Counted from the stretch's first letter, positions 27,103 to 36,764 are shown. The stretch: DNA of 64,000 nt from Spirochaetales bacterium (GCA_016930675.1 JAFGGG010000009.1:62001-126000), one strand, 5' to 3'. A program made the numbers and translations. Notes: a model not told the origin generated them from the sequence alone.

Positions 27103-28029
27103 ATGAAGATAGCGGAAAATATAACGGAGCTTACAGGAAATACCCCGTTGGTTAAAATAAATAAATTAGCGGAAGATATTAATGCCACAATTGTAGGCAA
27201 ACTTGAATTTTTTAATCCCTGCTCGAGCATCAAAGACAGAATCGGCGTCTCAATGATTATGGATGCGGAAAAAAAAGGCTTCATAAAAAAAGATACCGTC
27301 ATTATCGAACCGACCAGCGGAAATACAGGTATAGCGCTTGCCTTTGTCTGCGCTCAGCGCGGATACAAGCTCATACTCACCATGCCCGAAAGCATGTCGA
27401 TTGAGAGGCGCAAACTGCTCACCCTTCTGGGGGCTGAGATTGTGTTGACACCTGCCCAAGCCGGCATGAAGGGAGCTGTGCAGAAAGCCGAGGAATTGGC
27501 AAAAAAACATAAAAGCACATTCATCCCCCAGCAGTTTCAAAATCCGGCCAATCCGAACATTCATGCTGAAACCACTGCTGAAGAAATCTGGCGGGACACG
27601 GACGGAAAGATCGATATTTTTATCGCAGGAATAGGAACGGGCGGAACCATTACCGGAGCAGGCAAGGTGCTTAAACAGCGGAATCCGGCTATAAAAATTA
27701 TCGCCATTGAGCCGTTTGAATCCTCGATTCTCTCAGGAGAACAAGCGGGGCCTCATAAGATACAGGGAATAGGCGCCGGTTTTATACCGGATATTCTGGA
27801 AAGAAAATTAATTGATGAGATTATCCGTGTTGAAAGCGCGGCCGCCATTGAAACGGCAAAGCGTCTGGCAAGAGAAGAAGGCATTTTAGCGGGCATCTCA
27901 AGCGGCGCGGCGATCTTCGCGGCATTAAAAATCGGCGCCAGAAAGCAAAACCAAAACAAACTCATCGTAACCATTCTGCCTGATACAGGCGAAAGATATC
28001 TGTCCGTATGGATGGCGGAGAATAATTAA
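27103..28029 (+). CDS. cysK: Cysteine synthase A (O-acetylserine sulfhydrylase)
   Basis: A 308-residue PLP enzyme of the CysK type. The PLP lysine is in SSIKDRIG (near residue 45), the substrate loop is [18 protein letters not shown], the phosphate-binding loop is [17 protein letters not shown], and the C-terminal PDTGERYLS is present. It makes cysteine from O-acetylserine and sulfide. AAGGAGG lies just before the ATG. It is second in the operon behind the Rrf2 regulator. No cysE is seen in the window. Confidence 0.95.
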   Translation: MKIAENITELTGNTPLVKINKLAEDINATIVGKLEFFNPCSSIKDRIGVSMIMDAEKKGFIKKDTVIIEPTSGNTGIALAFVCAQRGYKLILTMPESMSIERRKLLTLLGAEIVLTPAQAGMKGAVQKAEELAKKHKSTFIPQQFQNPANPNIHAETTAEEIWRDTDGKIDIFIAGIGTGGTITGAGKVLKQRNPAIKIIAIEPFESSILSGEQAGPHKIQGIGAGFIPDILERKLIDEIIRVESAAAIETAKRLAREEGILAGISSGAAIFAALKIGARKQNQNKLIVTILPDTGERYLSVWMAENN

Positions 28030-28052
28030 TCCACGCAACAAAGGAGAAAAAA

Positions 28053-29336
28053 ATGAGTAATAATTATAATGTGGAAACCATTGCTCTGCACGGCGGTCAG
28101 ATACCCGATGCGGCAACCTACAGCAGAGCTGTCCCGGTCTACAGAACCAGCTCCTATGTGTTTAAAAGTACCGAGCACGCGGCCAATCTGTTCGGACTTA
28201 AGGAGCCGGGCAATATCTATACCCGGATTATGAATCCCACGCAGGATGTACTGGAAAAGCGCATGGCTCTATTGGAAAACGGGGCGGCGGCCCTGGCCCT
28301 TGCGTCGGGAACCTCGGCTGTTTTTTACTCAATCATCAATGTATGCAGCGCGGGTGACGAGATTGTCTCGGCCAACAACCTTTACGGCGGTACATATACA
28401 ATGTTTGACAACATTTTACCGCAGTTTGGAATTAAAGCAAAATTCGTTAAACCTGATAATCCCGACAACTTTGCCCAGGCCATAACCGAAAAAACAAAAG
28501 CACTTTATATCGAAAGCATCGGTAATCCTGTACTGGATTTTACCGATATCAGCGCGGTCGCTGAAATAGCGCATAAAAATAATATTCCTCTTATTATCGA
28601 TTCGACCTTTACCACACCATATCTTTTGCGCCCGATCGAGCATGGAGCCGATATTGTAGTACACTCTCTGACCAAATGGCTGGGCGGTCACGGTGCCGGT
28701 ATCGGAGGGGTGGTTGTCGATTCGGGAAAATTCCCCTGGAAAAATAATGAAAAGTTCCCGCTCTATAATGACCCTGACGCAAGTTATCATGGTATACGGT
28801 GGGCGCACGATTTGGGCGACTTAAATCCGCTGGCCTTTATTTTTCGGATGCGGCTTATCCCTTTAAGAAATCTGGGCGCCTGTATCTCTCCAGATAATGC
28901 ATGGTTGTTTTTACAGGGAATAGAAACGCTTGCTTTACGCATGCAAAGGCACTCTGAAAACGCCTTAAAAGTAGCGGAGTATCTTAAGAAACACCCGAAA
29001 GTCGCATGGGTTCGCTATCCCGGTCTTAAAGACGATCCGTCTTACCCGGTGGCCGGCAAATACCTGAAAAAGGGCTTTGGAGGCATGGTTGTATTCGGAA
29101 TCAAAGGCGGTAAAGCCGCCGGTGAAAAGTTCATAAACAGTTTAAGCCTGATTTCTCATTTGGCTAATGTGGGTGATGCCAAGTCACTGGCTATCCACCC
29201 CTCAAGCACGACTCATTCGCAGCTGTCGGAAAAACAGCAGCTGGAGGGCGGTATTACGCCGGAACTCATAAGACTCTCGATCGGAATCGAAAACATAGAT
29301 GATATTATTAAGGATATTGAACATGCGCTTGAATAA
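28053..29336 (+). CDS. metY: O-acetylhomoserine sulfhydrylase
   Basis: A 427-residue Cys/Met-metabolism PLP enzyme. It has the MetY-type start NVETIALHGGQIPDAAT, then YTRIMNPTQDVLEKRMALLE, the PLP lysine in VVHSLTKWLGGHG (near 210), HLANVGDAKSLAIHPSSTTH and RLSIGIENIDDII. The length and LHGGQ start fit OAH sulfhydrylase better than cystathionine gamma-synthase (about 380 residues). With the acetyl-type MetA downstream this gives direct sulfhydrylation of O-acetylhomoserine to homocysteine. Confidence 0.92.
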   Translation: MSNNYNVETIALHGGQIPDAATYSRAVPVYRTSSYVFKSTEHAANLFGLKEPGNIYTRIMNPTQDVLEKRMALLENGAAALALASGTSAVFYSIINVCSAGDEIVSANNLYGGTYTMFDNILPQFGIKAKFVKPDNPDNFAQAITEKTKALYIESIGNPVLDFTDISAVAEIAHKNNIPLIIDSTFTTPYLLRPIEHGADIVVHSLTKWLGGHGAGIGGVVVDSGKFPWKNNEKFPLYNDPDASYHGIRWAHDLGDLNPLAFIFRMRLIPLRNLGACISPDNAWLFLQGIETLALRMQRHSENALKVAEYLKKHPKVAWVRYPGLKDDPSYPVAGKYLKKGFGGMVVFGIKGGKAAGEKFINSLSLISHLANVGDAKSLAIHPSSTTHSQLSEKQQLEGGITPELIRLSIGIENIDDIIKDIEHALE

Positions 29337-29366
29337 TGGATCAACAAACAAAAGGAGGAGCCCGTT

Positions 29367-30257
29367 GTGATTGTTGTGCCCAAAGATTATCACATCAAAA
29401 ATGAGCTGGAAGAGGCTCATATTCAGTGCATAACCCAGAGCGAGGCGTTGAAAGAAGACATCCGCGCCCTGCGCATAGGCATATTGAATATCATGCCCCA
29501 GGCCGAAAGTTACGAATACAGCCTACTTCAACCGTTAGGCCAATCTGTAATCCAGATAGAGCCGGTCTGGATACGCTTAAAAACCCATACCTATTCCAGC
29601 AGCGATAAAAAACATCTGGATTCTGTATATATTACCTTCGAAAAAGCCATTGAAAAGGCCTATCTGGACGGACTGCTGTTGACCGGCGCGCCGGTGGAAG
29701 AAATTCCCTTTACAGAAGTAACCTACTGGGATGAAATCATGCGGATCCTTAAATATGCAAGACATAATATTGCCTCCACCTTGGGCATCTGCTGGGGAGG
29801 TCTGGCCCTGGCCAAGTATGTGGGAATTGAAAAACAAGTTTCGCCAAAGAAAATATTCGGTGTGCTCGAAACCAGAAATCTTAATCTAAAACACCGCATA
29901 ACCGGCAATATGGACGATCTGTTCTTCTGCCCGCACAGCAGCCATTCAAGAATTCCGGATGAGGTTATGGAAAAAGAAAGAGACAGGGGGACAATCAATT
30001 TACTTGCCCATGCCGAAATCGCCGGGTATACCATATTCGAAAGCACGGATCAGCGTTTTTTAATGCATTTGGGACACCCCGAATACGAGCCGGAACGCCT
30101 GGTGTATGAGTACACACGCGATAAGGAAAAAGGCAGAACCGACGTGGAACCTCCCGTAAATCTGGACCTTGAACATCCTTTGAACAGATGGCGCGGGCAC
30201 AGAACAGAACTCTTTAACCAGTGGATAAAGTATATTCATGAGACCACACGGTATTAA
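29367..30257 (+). CDS. metA: Homoserine O-acetyltransferase, MetA type
   Basis: A 296-residue MetA-family acyltransferase. The nucleophile cysteine is in STLGICWGGLALAKY (near 143), and HPEYEP and PPVNLDLEHPLNRW match the family. The specificity loop reads LTGAPVEEIPF: a Glu after GAPV is the residue associated with acetyl-CoA use in Bacillus MetA, where E. coli has Gly and uses succinyl-CoA. Acetyl specificity also suits the neighbouring metY. GTG start with AAGGAGG 8 bases upstream. Last gene of the operon. Confidence 0.93.
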   Translation: MIVVPKDYHIKNELEEAHIQCITQSEALKEDIRALRIGILNIMPQAESYEYSLLQPLGQSVIQIEPVWIRLKTHTYSSSDKKHLDSVYITFEKAIEKAYLDGLLLTGAPVEEIPFTEVTYWDEIMRILKYARHNIASTLGICWGGLALAKYVGIEKQVSPKKIFGVLETRNLNLKHRITGNMDDLFFCPHSSHSRIPDEVMEKERDRGTINLLAHAEIAGYTIFESTDQRFLMHLGHPEYEPERLVYEYTRDKEKGRTDVEPPVNLDLEHPLNRWRGHRTELFNQWIKYIHETTRY

Positions 30258-30530
30258 CAACGCAGCGTTACGAATACGCCTCTTTCCAATAAAAAGAGAA
30301 CACCATTTATCTCTGCCTACTTTCTTAACTTCATTATTACTCCATTTTATTCTTTAAGGATTTCATCTTGTCCCGTATGGACGCGTTTTTATCTTTTCTG
30401 TGGTCGATTTTTATGACTTACAACTTCCTGTGTTTTTCTATAATAATACGTAAAAAGGTTTTACGGAATGTCAAATCACAGTATCGGGTGATTGTATTTT
30501 TTACCGCTTTCTGCTTGAATAAAAATCCAT

Positions 30531-31433
30531 ATGTTGATTATTGGAATTATTACGGGTCTGGGCATGGCCTTTTTTCAATCATGCTCCTATTTAGGCTCAC
30601 GCTTTTTTTACATAAAAAGCGGTAAGGGCGGTTTTCATCTGCTGGCGATTGCCCATGTACAGATGGGTATCGCAGCCGCACTGCTTTTATGGCTGGTCTG
30701 GCCCGCGAACTCCATACCTTTTGCTGGAATCGTCTGGATCATTATTATAAACAGTTTTGCCTATATGACAGGTCAGGCTTTTTTCCTGCTGGCTTTAAAA
30801 CATGCCAATCCTTCCCAGATTGCCTCGCTTCTGGCATTAAAGCTTATCGGGATTTCGACGGGCAGCCTGCTTGTTCTCCATATGAGTATTACCGCATTTC
30901 AAATCGCGGGCATTGTTTTAAGTCTGGCCGCCGTACTGCTGCTTAATTCCTCGCGCGACAGAATTCCCGTGGAAGGCCTTGTTTTTAGTCTGCTGGCCGT
31001 AATCGGTTACTCGGTCTCGGATATCTGTATTGCTGTTATCGTAAAAGATCTGGAGCTGGTACAGGTTGCAAACCCGTCCCTCGTCGGCATGGCTCTGGTC
31101 TATATCTGTACGGGTTTTATGGGTATGATTATGCTGCCCTTTTTAAAAGACTCTCTGAGAAAACCTGTTCTCTGGCTTTCCGCCCTGCCGTTTGCAGGAG
31201 CGTGGTTTATTGCCATGAATCTGCTTTTTTACGCTTTTCTGCTTTTAGGACCAGTGTTCGCTAATATTCTGCAAACAACCAGAGGTATGATTTCCGTACT
31301 GCTGGGTAAAATAATTTCAAAACGCGGCTGGATAAAACTTGAAGAAACAATGCCGCGGCACGCCTTTATACGCAGGCTGGGGGCGGCCATGCTGATGACC
31401 GCCGCAGTCTGTCTGTTCGTGGTAAGCACATGA
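30531..31433 (+). CDS. EamA/DMT-family transporter
   Basis: A 300-residue membrane protein with about ten hydrophobic helices in two halves of five, the layout of drug/metabolite exporters. The first half carries AFFLLALKHANPSQIASLLALKLIG and the second FYAFLLLGPVFANILQTTRGMISVLLGKI, the repeated EamA signature. The substrate is unknown. The gap before it (30258-30530) holds no clear gene or terminator. Confidence 0.85.
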   Translation: MLIIGIITGLGMAFFQSCSYLGSRFFYIKSGKGGFHLLAIAHVQMGIAAALLLWLVWPANSIPFAGIVWIIIINSFAYMTGQAFFLLALKHANPSQIASLLALKLIGISTGSLLVLHMSITAFQIAGIVLSLAAVLLLNSSRDRIPVEGLVFSLLAVIGYSVSDICIAVIVKDLELVQVANPSLVGMALVYICTGFMGMIMLPFLKDSLRKPVLWLSALPFAGAWFIAMNLLFYAFLLLGPVFANILQTTRGMISVLLGKIISKRGWIKLEETMPRHAFIRRLGAAMLMTAAVCLFVVST

Positions 31434-31438
31434 TTTTT

Positions 31439-32884
31439 TTATTGCAAAGGAGGAACAATAATGGTACTCCACGACATTTTTGGTAATGTTACTTTCAGCC
31501 AATAGTCTCCAAGATTTATCGAAACAGTACTCGGACTTGAAGCGTCATTCTCCACGACTATTACCAGTTCACCGCCGGGATTTAAGAATGCAATCGCGTT
31601 ATCCCATCCGTGAATAATACTTACATGATGTGCTCCCGGTTCCACAAAATAGCTGAAATGCTTAAACGCGAAAAACATGGGTGTGTAAATAACCTGTTTG
31701 GTATTCTTATCCACCACTATCGCCGCGTTCTGCGGCCAGGGCCTTTCGGAATCTATGCTCTTACCCTCTTCATCCAGTACAATATTCCATAACAGATATG
31801 AGTTTACTCCCTCATCGAAAAAGGCCTTTATTTTTTTCCATGTATAACTGCCGTATGCCCAATCGTTTTGGGGTTTGTCGGGATCGAAACCCGGTTTCCA
31901 ATGCCAGTTGCCGCACTCGGTTTCGGTCTGCATCAGTCTTTTATCCGGATACCTTTCGCGGGTCTGATCTACGGAATTAAGGCCTTCCCATTGAAAACCC
32001 ACAATCGAAACAATTTTATTCGCTTCCGGGTCATTCAATACGGTGAGAGGGAATTTACGGAAATCACGGTCCTGAACGGTACCCAGCATTATTTCGGCAT
32101 TCACGTTTCTTGCTTTAAAAAGGGGTCCCATATAATCACGAATAAAAACCAAGAACTGTCGCGGTGTCCAGAGGCAGCTTGGGTATTTCGTTTCGATGAG
32201 CGGTTCATTTTGTACCGCGACCGCGTATAAATTTACACCCTCTTTCTGGTACTCCTCCGCGAAACGGGCCAGGTACAGGGCAAAGGCCTCGTATATCTTG
32301 GGATCATCCTTCATGTTTCCGCCGTCAAACGCGCCGTTTGTTTTCATCCATGTCGGAGGAGTCCATACCGAACCCCACACCTTTAAGTCGGGCCTGTAGC
32401 GCATGGCCGCTTTTATGTATGGAAGAAGATATGTGCGATCTCGTTCAATGGAAAAATTTTTCATCTCAAAATCATTCTTTGTTTCATCGTGCGTATACCG
32501 GCTTATCGCGTAGTCACTGGCTCCGATAGGCACTCTGCATATATTGAACCTGGCGCCGTCTTTAGGATCAAACAATTCTTCTAGCACGGCATCTCTTTGT
32601 TGTGTTGTAAGGACGGAGAGGGCAACCCAGCCTTTTTCATTAAAGGCTCCGCCAAACCCGTCAATCTCCTGGTTAAGAGAAGCAAGATCGATTTCAATAT
32701 CAGCTCTGCCGCCTTGACCCTTCAATATAGTTATAGCTTCCATATCCTGCCACTGTTCACTCTGTGTACTTACTTTCCAGCTGGCGGCAACAGGCTGTTC
32801 CACAAGCTCATTTTTCTCCGCGCATGCAGCCAAAGAAAAAAGTAAAATAGCAGTTATAATAATTGAACTTATTTTTTGAATCAT
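31439..32884 (-). CDS. GH30 glycosidase lipoprotein (glucosylceramidase-like)
   Basis: A 481-residue lipoprotein (SLAAC lipobox, Cys21). The GH30 barrel is recognised by DGFGGAFNEKGWVAL, RVPIGASDYAISRYTHDE, WGSVWTPPTWMKTNG, the acid/base glutamate in AVQNEPLIETKYPSC (near 228) and the nucleophile in MQTETECGNWHW (near 320). The C-terminal beta-sandwich (HVSIIHGWDNAIAFLNPGGE) is typical. Family members act on beta-glucosides, beta-1,6-glucans or xylans. It is transcribed from a TTGACT-17-TAAAAT promoter whose -10 box lies inside a TGCTAA-N4-TTAGCA operator shared with two other genes. Confidence 0.93.
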   Translation of the reverse strand: MIQKISSIIITAILLFSLAACAEKNELVEQPVAASWKVSTQSEQWQDMEAITILKGQGGRADIEIDLASLNQEIDGFGGAFNEKGWVALSVLTTQQRDAVLEELFDPKDGARFNICRVPIGASDYAISRYTHDETKNDFEMKNFSIERDRTYLLPYIKAAMRYRPDLKVWGSVWTPPTWMKTNGAFDGGNMKDDPKIYEAFALYLARFAEEYQKEGVNLYAVAVQNEPLIETKYPSCLWTPRQFLVFIRDYMGPLFKARNVNAEIMLGTVQDRDFRKFPLTVLNDPEANKIVSIVGFQWEGLNSVDQTRERYPDKRLMQTETECGNWHWKPGFDPDKPQNDWAYGSYTWKKIKAFFDEGVNSYLLWNIVLDEEGKSIDSERPWPQNAAIVVDKNTKQVIYTPMFFAFKHFSYFVEPGAHHVSIIHGWDNAIAFLNPGGELVIVVENDASSPSTVSINLGDYWLKVTLPKMSWSTIIVPPLQ

Positions 32885-32947
32885 CCTGCCTCCTTAATAC
32901 ATATGTTTTAAATAAAACAAATTAAAAATGAATCTCTCATGTTCGTC

Positions 32948-32983
32948 TGCTAATATTTTAGCAATATTGGCATAAAAAGTCAA
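32948..32983 (-). promoter_or_regulatory. GH30 promoter with TGCTAA operator
   Basis: -35 TTGACT (32978-32983), 17 bases, -10 TAAAAT (32955-32960). The palindrome TGCTAATATTTTAGCA (32948-32963) covers the -10 box. Confidence 0.8.
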
Positions 32984-33001
32984 GCTTTATTATCATAATC
33001 G

Positions 33002-33760
33002 TCACGGCATCACGGGAGTTGGAAAAAGCACTTCCGTAGAATCGGGGCAGTTTGCTTTTATATAATCGATATCAGCCTGTTCTGTTTTAAGCCAATGCAC
33101 CGGGATGAGATATTTCGGTCCGAATGTTTGTACCGCTTGTACCGCTTCTTCACCGCTCATGCAATAAAAGCTGCGTATATTACAAAAAGCGATATCGATA
33201 TTTTTCAGTTCTTTCATCTCAGGGATAAAACTGGTATCACCTGAAACATAAAGCCGCACGCCCCTATAATTAAACACAAAGCCTACAAAGCCACTCTGTT
33301 TGGTATGCGGAGCGCTTTCATCAGTATTGTAGGCGGGAAACGCTGTGATTTCCATTCCTGCCGCGTTAAGCTTTTCTCCCGCTGCAACCACCTGTATATG
33401 CCAGTTTTCATCAGGCAATCGGGTTTCCAATACATCCTGACAGTCGATAATTGTCACAATCTGAGTTTCTTCCTTAAGCAGCTGTTTCACATTAGCCACC
33501 GAAAAATGATCGTTATGCGAATGAGTAATCAGAATCAGATCCGCCTTTGGCGTGGCGTCTGTTATTGTCAGAGCCGCCGGATCGATATAGATTACTTTTT
33601 CATCCATAATACGGATACAGGGACTGCCAAAAGCACTTGAGCTTTGCAGCCATTCTATGTTTTTAATAAGCGCAGATACATCCATCGGTTTAGCCGCTTG
33701 CTCACAGCTAAAAAGCGACAATCCAAGTGTGCCTATTAAAATAAGTAATAATTTTTTCAT
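33002..33760 (-). CDS. Metallo-beta-lactamase-fold lipoprotein (UlaG-like)
   Basis: The start is moved to ATG 33760 because GAGGAG lies 6 bases upstream of it; the ATG two codons earlier is too close. The protein has 252 residues with lipobox LSLFSC. Metal motifs are LITHSHNDHFSV, GFVFNYRGVRLYVSGDTSF and KYLIPVHW. The lack of a lactamase-type third motif and the PAALTITDATPKAD start resemble UlaG/MBL-fold hydrolases. As a lipoprotein it acts outside the cytoplasm; the substrate is unknown. It shares promoter architecture with the GH30 gene next to it, so the two may serve one glycan-related function. Confidence 0.85.
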   Translation of the reverse strand: MKKLLLILIGTLGLSLFSCEQAAKPMDVSALIKNIEWLQSSSAFGSPCIRIMDEKVIYIDPAALTITDATPKADLILITHSHNDHFSVANVKQLLKEETQIVTIIDCQDVLETRLPDENWHIQVVAAGEKLNAAGMEITAFPAYNTDESAPHTKQSGFVGFVFNYRGVRLYVSGDTSFIPEMKELKNIDIAFCNIRSFYCMSGEEAVQAVQTFGPKYLIPVHWLKTEQADIDYIKANCPDSTEVLFPTPVMP

Positions 33761-33806
33761 AGCCATCTCCTCTAAACAATGATTTCAAGCAATAATAACA
33801 TCTTAT

Positions 33807-33842
33807 TGCTAATTTTTTAGCATTATCCGCTAAAAGAGTCAA
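33807..33842 (-). promoter_or_regulatory. MBL-gene promoter with TGCTAA operator
   Basis: -35 TTGACT (33837-33842), 17 bases, -10 TAAAAA (33814-33819), covered by the palindrome TGCTAATTTTTTAGCA (33807-33822). A further half-site CGCTAA lies at 33829-33834. Confidence 0.8.
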
Positions 33843-33897
33843 GCCCCTCTTTTCAAATTCATAGTACATCCGGACGCACCCCTGCTCATATAAAAAA

Positions 33898-33926
33898 TTG
33901 ACTTCCCCATAGCAAGCAACTATAAT
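33898..33926 (+). promoter_or_regulatory. Promoter of the HD-GYP regulator at 33952
   Basis: TTGACT (33898-33903), 17 bases, TATAAT (33921-33926), a near-consensus sigma-70 promoter. Confidence 0.85.
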
Positions 33927-33951
33927 TTTATTATCATTCAAGGAAGCATTC

Positions 33952-34968
33952 ATGAAGATTTTAATCGCGGACGATGACCTGATTAGTCGCAAACAGCTGG
34001 ATACATTAACCCGAAGTCTGGGGTTTGATACTCTGGTTGCCGAAGACGGAAAGCAGGCCTGGAATATCTGGAAAAACAAGAGACCGCGCTTTGTTATAAC
34101 GGATTGGGTTATGCCGGAATTAACCGGACCGGAATTATGCAAAAAAATCCGCGTCGTCGAAGGCAGTCAGTATACATACATCATTATAGTCACTTCAAAA
34201 GATCATGTGGAAGATATTGTAACAGGGATGGCCGCCGGAGCCGATGACTTTATAAAAAAACCGTTTATTAAAGAGGAACTCGCAGTCCGCATAAGAGCCG
34301 GTGAACGGATTTTACTTTCTGAGACAAGAGATATCGTGATATTTTCCATGGCCAAACTGGCCGAGTCCCGCGATCCGGAAACAGGTAACCATCTGGAACG
34401 TATTCGCCATTATTCAAAAACACTGGCACAAACCATAATCCAATTAAATACTACCGGAAAGGAAATAAATGAATCAATAATCGATAATATTTTTCTTACC
34501 AGCCCTCTGCACGATATCGGGAAAATGGGTATTCCCGATTATATTTTACTTAAAACAGGCCGGCTTGATGATGTAGAATTTAAGATTATGAAAACCCACA
34601 GCGTTATAGGGTTCAATACACTGAACGCGGCCTTAAAAAAGTATCCCAAAGCCGATTATCTAAAAATAAGTGCTGAAATCGCGCTTTCCCACCATGAAAA
34701 GTATGACGGCACGGGATATCCCAATCAATTAAAGGGTGATGAGATTCCATTATCGGCGCAAATCGTTTCACTGGCCGATGTGTATGATGCCTTAGTCAAT
34801 AAAAGAGTATATAAAGAAGCATATCCTCATGACGTGGCCAAATCAATTATTATTGAGGAAAAAGCCACGCATTTTAATCCGCTTATAGTAGATGCTTTTC
34901 TGGCGTGTGAAAAAAACTTTGCCGAGATTTTTTATCGCTTTAAAAGCGAAGATGTGGAATACTATTGA
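33952..34968 (+). CDS. Response regulator REC-HD-GYP
   Basis: A 338-residue regulator. REC covers residues 1-118 (KILIADDDLISRKQL, Asp51 in FVITDWVMPELTG, Lys in FIKKPFIKEE). HD-GYP covers about 135-325 with NHLERIRHYS, HDIGKMGIPDYIL near 190, HHEKYDGTGYP near 245 and SLADVYDALVNKRVYKEAY. It should hydrolyse cyclic di-GMP. No sensor kinase is adjacent, so it is an orphan. This is the second HD-GYP protein in the window, simpler than the PAS-containing one at 22047. Confidence 0.93.
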   Translation: MKILIADDDLISRKQLDTLTRSLGFDTLVAEDGKQAWNIWKNKRPRFVITDWVMPELTGPELCKKIRVVEGSQYTYIIIVTSKDHVEDIVTGMAAGADDFIKKPFIKEELAVRIRAGERILLSETRDIVIFSMAKLAESRDPETGNHLERIRHYSKTLAQTIIQLNTTGKEINESIIDNIFLTSPLHDIGKMGIPDYILLKTGRLDDVEFKIMKTHSVIGFNTLNAALKKYPKADYLKISAEIALSHHEKYDGTGYPNQLKGDEIPLSAQIVSLADVYDALVNKRVYKEAYPHDVAKSIIIEEKATHFNPLIVDAFLACEKNFAEIFYRFKSEDVEYY

Positions 34969-34978
34969 CCCCGCAACA

Positions 34979-35629
34979 TCAGAAGCCGGCTGTTACATGA
35001 CAGCCCGCGTAATAAAACGAGAAAAACGAGTAATCAAATTCGACATGTAACGCAGAGACTTGCGTGATAATCAACAGCCTGTTTTTATAGGGAGATTCTA
35101 CAACGAAAGTAGCAATTATTTTTGAGAAGTTTCCGAAAACAGATATACAAGATATTTTTTTTTGCCTGTTTCCGCGAACAGCATATACATCATATTCCTC
35201 TGATCCAATCTCACGATATTCTATTGTCAGTGGCTGCATGTTTTCAGGTAAAGCATAAGGCAACTCGACCAATCTACCGGGATCATTTTTAATATTATGC
35301 TTCCGCATTGCTTTATCCAGTTCTGAATATATTAAAGGATCGTCCTCTTCGTAGTACAGATCTCTAAAGGCATCAAGAACCTCATCCGTCAATATGTTAA
35401 TAATAAGCCAGGCAGGAGAGTTATATGATCCTTCTTGTATAATGGCAACCTTTCCGTCAACAGACCAACCGGCGACAGCCACAAGGTTTATGCTGTTTGG
35501 TTCACTCTCTTCCCGGTTGTCAAAAACAATCAGGGTGTCGTCTATGTCGATCGATTACGCAGAAACAACCATAAAACTAAAACTGACAATTAACAAACCG
35601 TATAAAATCGTTAATAATTTTTTCATCAT
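34979..35629 (-). pseudogene. Secreted protein of unknown function, broken by an in-frame TAA
   Basis: A clear start exists at ATG 35629 with AGGA 6 bases upstream. It encodes a signal peptide (KKLLTILYGLLIVSFSFMVV, then SA) that runs straight into TAA at 35555-35557 (codon 25). The same frame then continues open for 191 codons, starting SIDIDDTLIVFDNREE, to the stop at 34979. The stop sits just after the expected cleavage site, where a CAA (Gln) would be natural, so a single C-to-T change explains it. An internal GTG at 35482 would give 167 residues without export. I do not recognise a domain. Confidence 0.75.
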
Positions 35630-35735
35630 GTATTTCCTTTTAATAGAAATATTATATTGTATATTAAGACTTTTTTATAAAAGGACCAATACTTTTAAAT
35701 TCGACCCAAAAACCACTTCTTCATGCTAATATTTA

Positions 35736-36638
35736 TTATTTAATCTCACTTCCCTTTTTGGCACCCGCCTTTTTAAGCAGGTTTGCGATCTCTTCATGTT
35801 TTTGTCTTTCCGCCCAATCCAATGCCGTATATCCCCAATCATCTCTCATATTCACCAAACAACCTTTTTGGATTAAAAGCTTTACGATATCCGCATATCC
35901 TCTCTCGGCAGCGACAATTAATAGGGTCTGCCCGCAATTGACGCACTCATATTTTTTATTTAACGCCGCGCCTCTTTCCAAAAGCAGTTTTACAATCTCA
36001 TAATTTCCGGAAACAGTCGCCACGTAAAGAGCATCCCAGCCATTATCCCCTTCAATACCAAGATCACTGCCCTTATCAAGAAGATAGTTCACTACGTCTA
36101 TGTGATTATACGAGGAATACATCAGAGCTGTCCAATCGTTGTTGTCTTGGGCATCGATAAAAGCGCTGTTTTCAATCAACACCTCTACGCTTTTAAGATC
36201 TCCTTTCATGGCCGCAAATATCAGGGCTGTTGACTGATAATTATCCCTTACGTTAACAGAAGCACCATATGTAATAAGGAGTTGTACTATTTTTGAATGC
36301 CCCATTCTGCAGGCATACATCAATGCGGTCCAGCCATTTTCATCAGCCGCGTCTGTATATGCGCCCTTTTCGATAACAAGCTTTGCAATATCAACATGGC
36401 CGTTATACGAAGCCCACATTAAGAGTGTTCCCTTTGTCGAATGCCCCATACCTTCATAAAGGTCTAATATAGTGAAATCAACCAGAATATTAATATCATC
36501 TAATTTATTGATAAGCTTTTTTACGAGTCGTACATTGTTATTTTTTACTGCTTGGAATAATTCATCATTTACATCAGATGCATGCAGGGCAGCCAGATGA
36601 AAAAATAAAACCGTAATAAAAATCACCTTTTTCAGCAT
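35736..36638 (-). CDS. Secreted ankyrin-repeat protein
   Basis: A 300-residue protein with a signal peptide (KKVIFITVLFFHLAALHA, residues 3-20). About seven ankyrin repeats fill the rest, for example GTLLMWASYNGHVDIAKLVI, GWTALMYACRMGHSKIVQLL, DWTALMYSSYNHIDVVNYLL and GYTALDWAERQKHEEIANLL. It probably mediates protein binding in the periplasm or outside the cell. Its promoter (TTGATA-17-TAAAAT) contains a 12-bp palindrome. The fragment at the left edge of the window is of the same type. Confidence 0.9.
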   Translation of the reverse strand: MLKKVIFITVLFFHLAALHASDVNDELFQAVKNNNVRLVKKLINKLDDINILVDFTILDLYEGMGHSTKGTLLMWASYNGHVDIAKLVIEKGAYTDAADENGWTALMYACRMGHSKIVQLLITYGASVNVRDNYQSTALIFAAMKGDLKSVEVLIENSAFIDAQDNNDWTALMYSSYNHIDVVNYLLDKGSDLGIEGDNGWDALYVATVSGNYEIVKLLLERGAALNKKYECVNCGQTLLIVAAERGYADIVKLLIQKGCLVNMRDDWGYTALDWAERQKHEEIANLLKKAGAKKGSEIK

Positions 36639-36665
36639 TGCGTTATCCTCCTGTCATCAAGGCTT

Positions 36666-36694
36666 ATTTTAGTTATGTATACATACAATATCAA
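36666..36694 (-). promoter_or_regulatory. Promoter of the secreted ankyrin gene, with internal palindrome
   Basis: -35 TTGATA (36689-36694), 17 bases, -10 TAAAAT (36666-36671). TATGTATACATA (36674-36685) in the spacer is a perfect 12-bp palindrome and a possible operator. Confidence 0.6.
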
Positions 36695-36709
36695 TCATAC
36701 TTTGGTATG

Positions 36710-36741
36710 AATAAAGGCCCCCTTATTTGGAGGCCTTTATT
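36710..36741 (-). terminator. Likely terminator of the ABC exporter operon
   Basis: AATAAAGGCC and GGCCTTTATT form a 10-bp outer stem, with one mismatch further in and a short TTATTT loop. It lies 24 bases past the stop of the downstream ABC gene. The A/T-rich stem base substitutes for a long T tract. Confidence 0.6.
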
Positions 36742-36764
36742 ATGATTTCGCTCAAAATATGCGG

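Noticed and set aside
30368-30625. Possible coding frame before the EamA transporter
   Set aside because: No ribosome site, poor composition, and it overlaps the better-supported transporter start at 30531.
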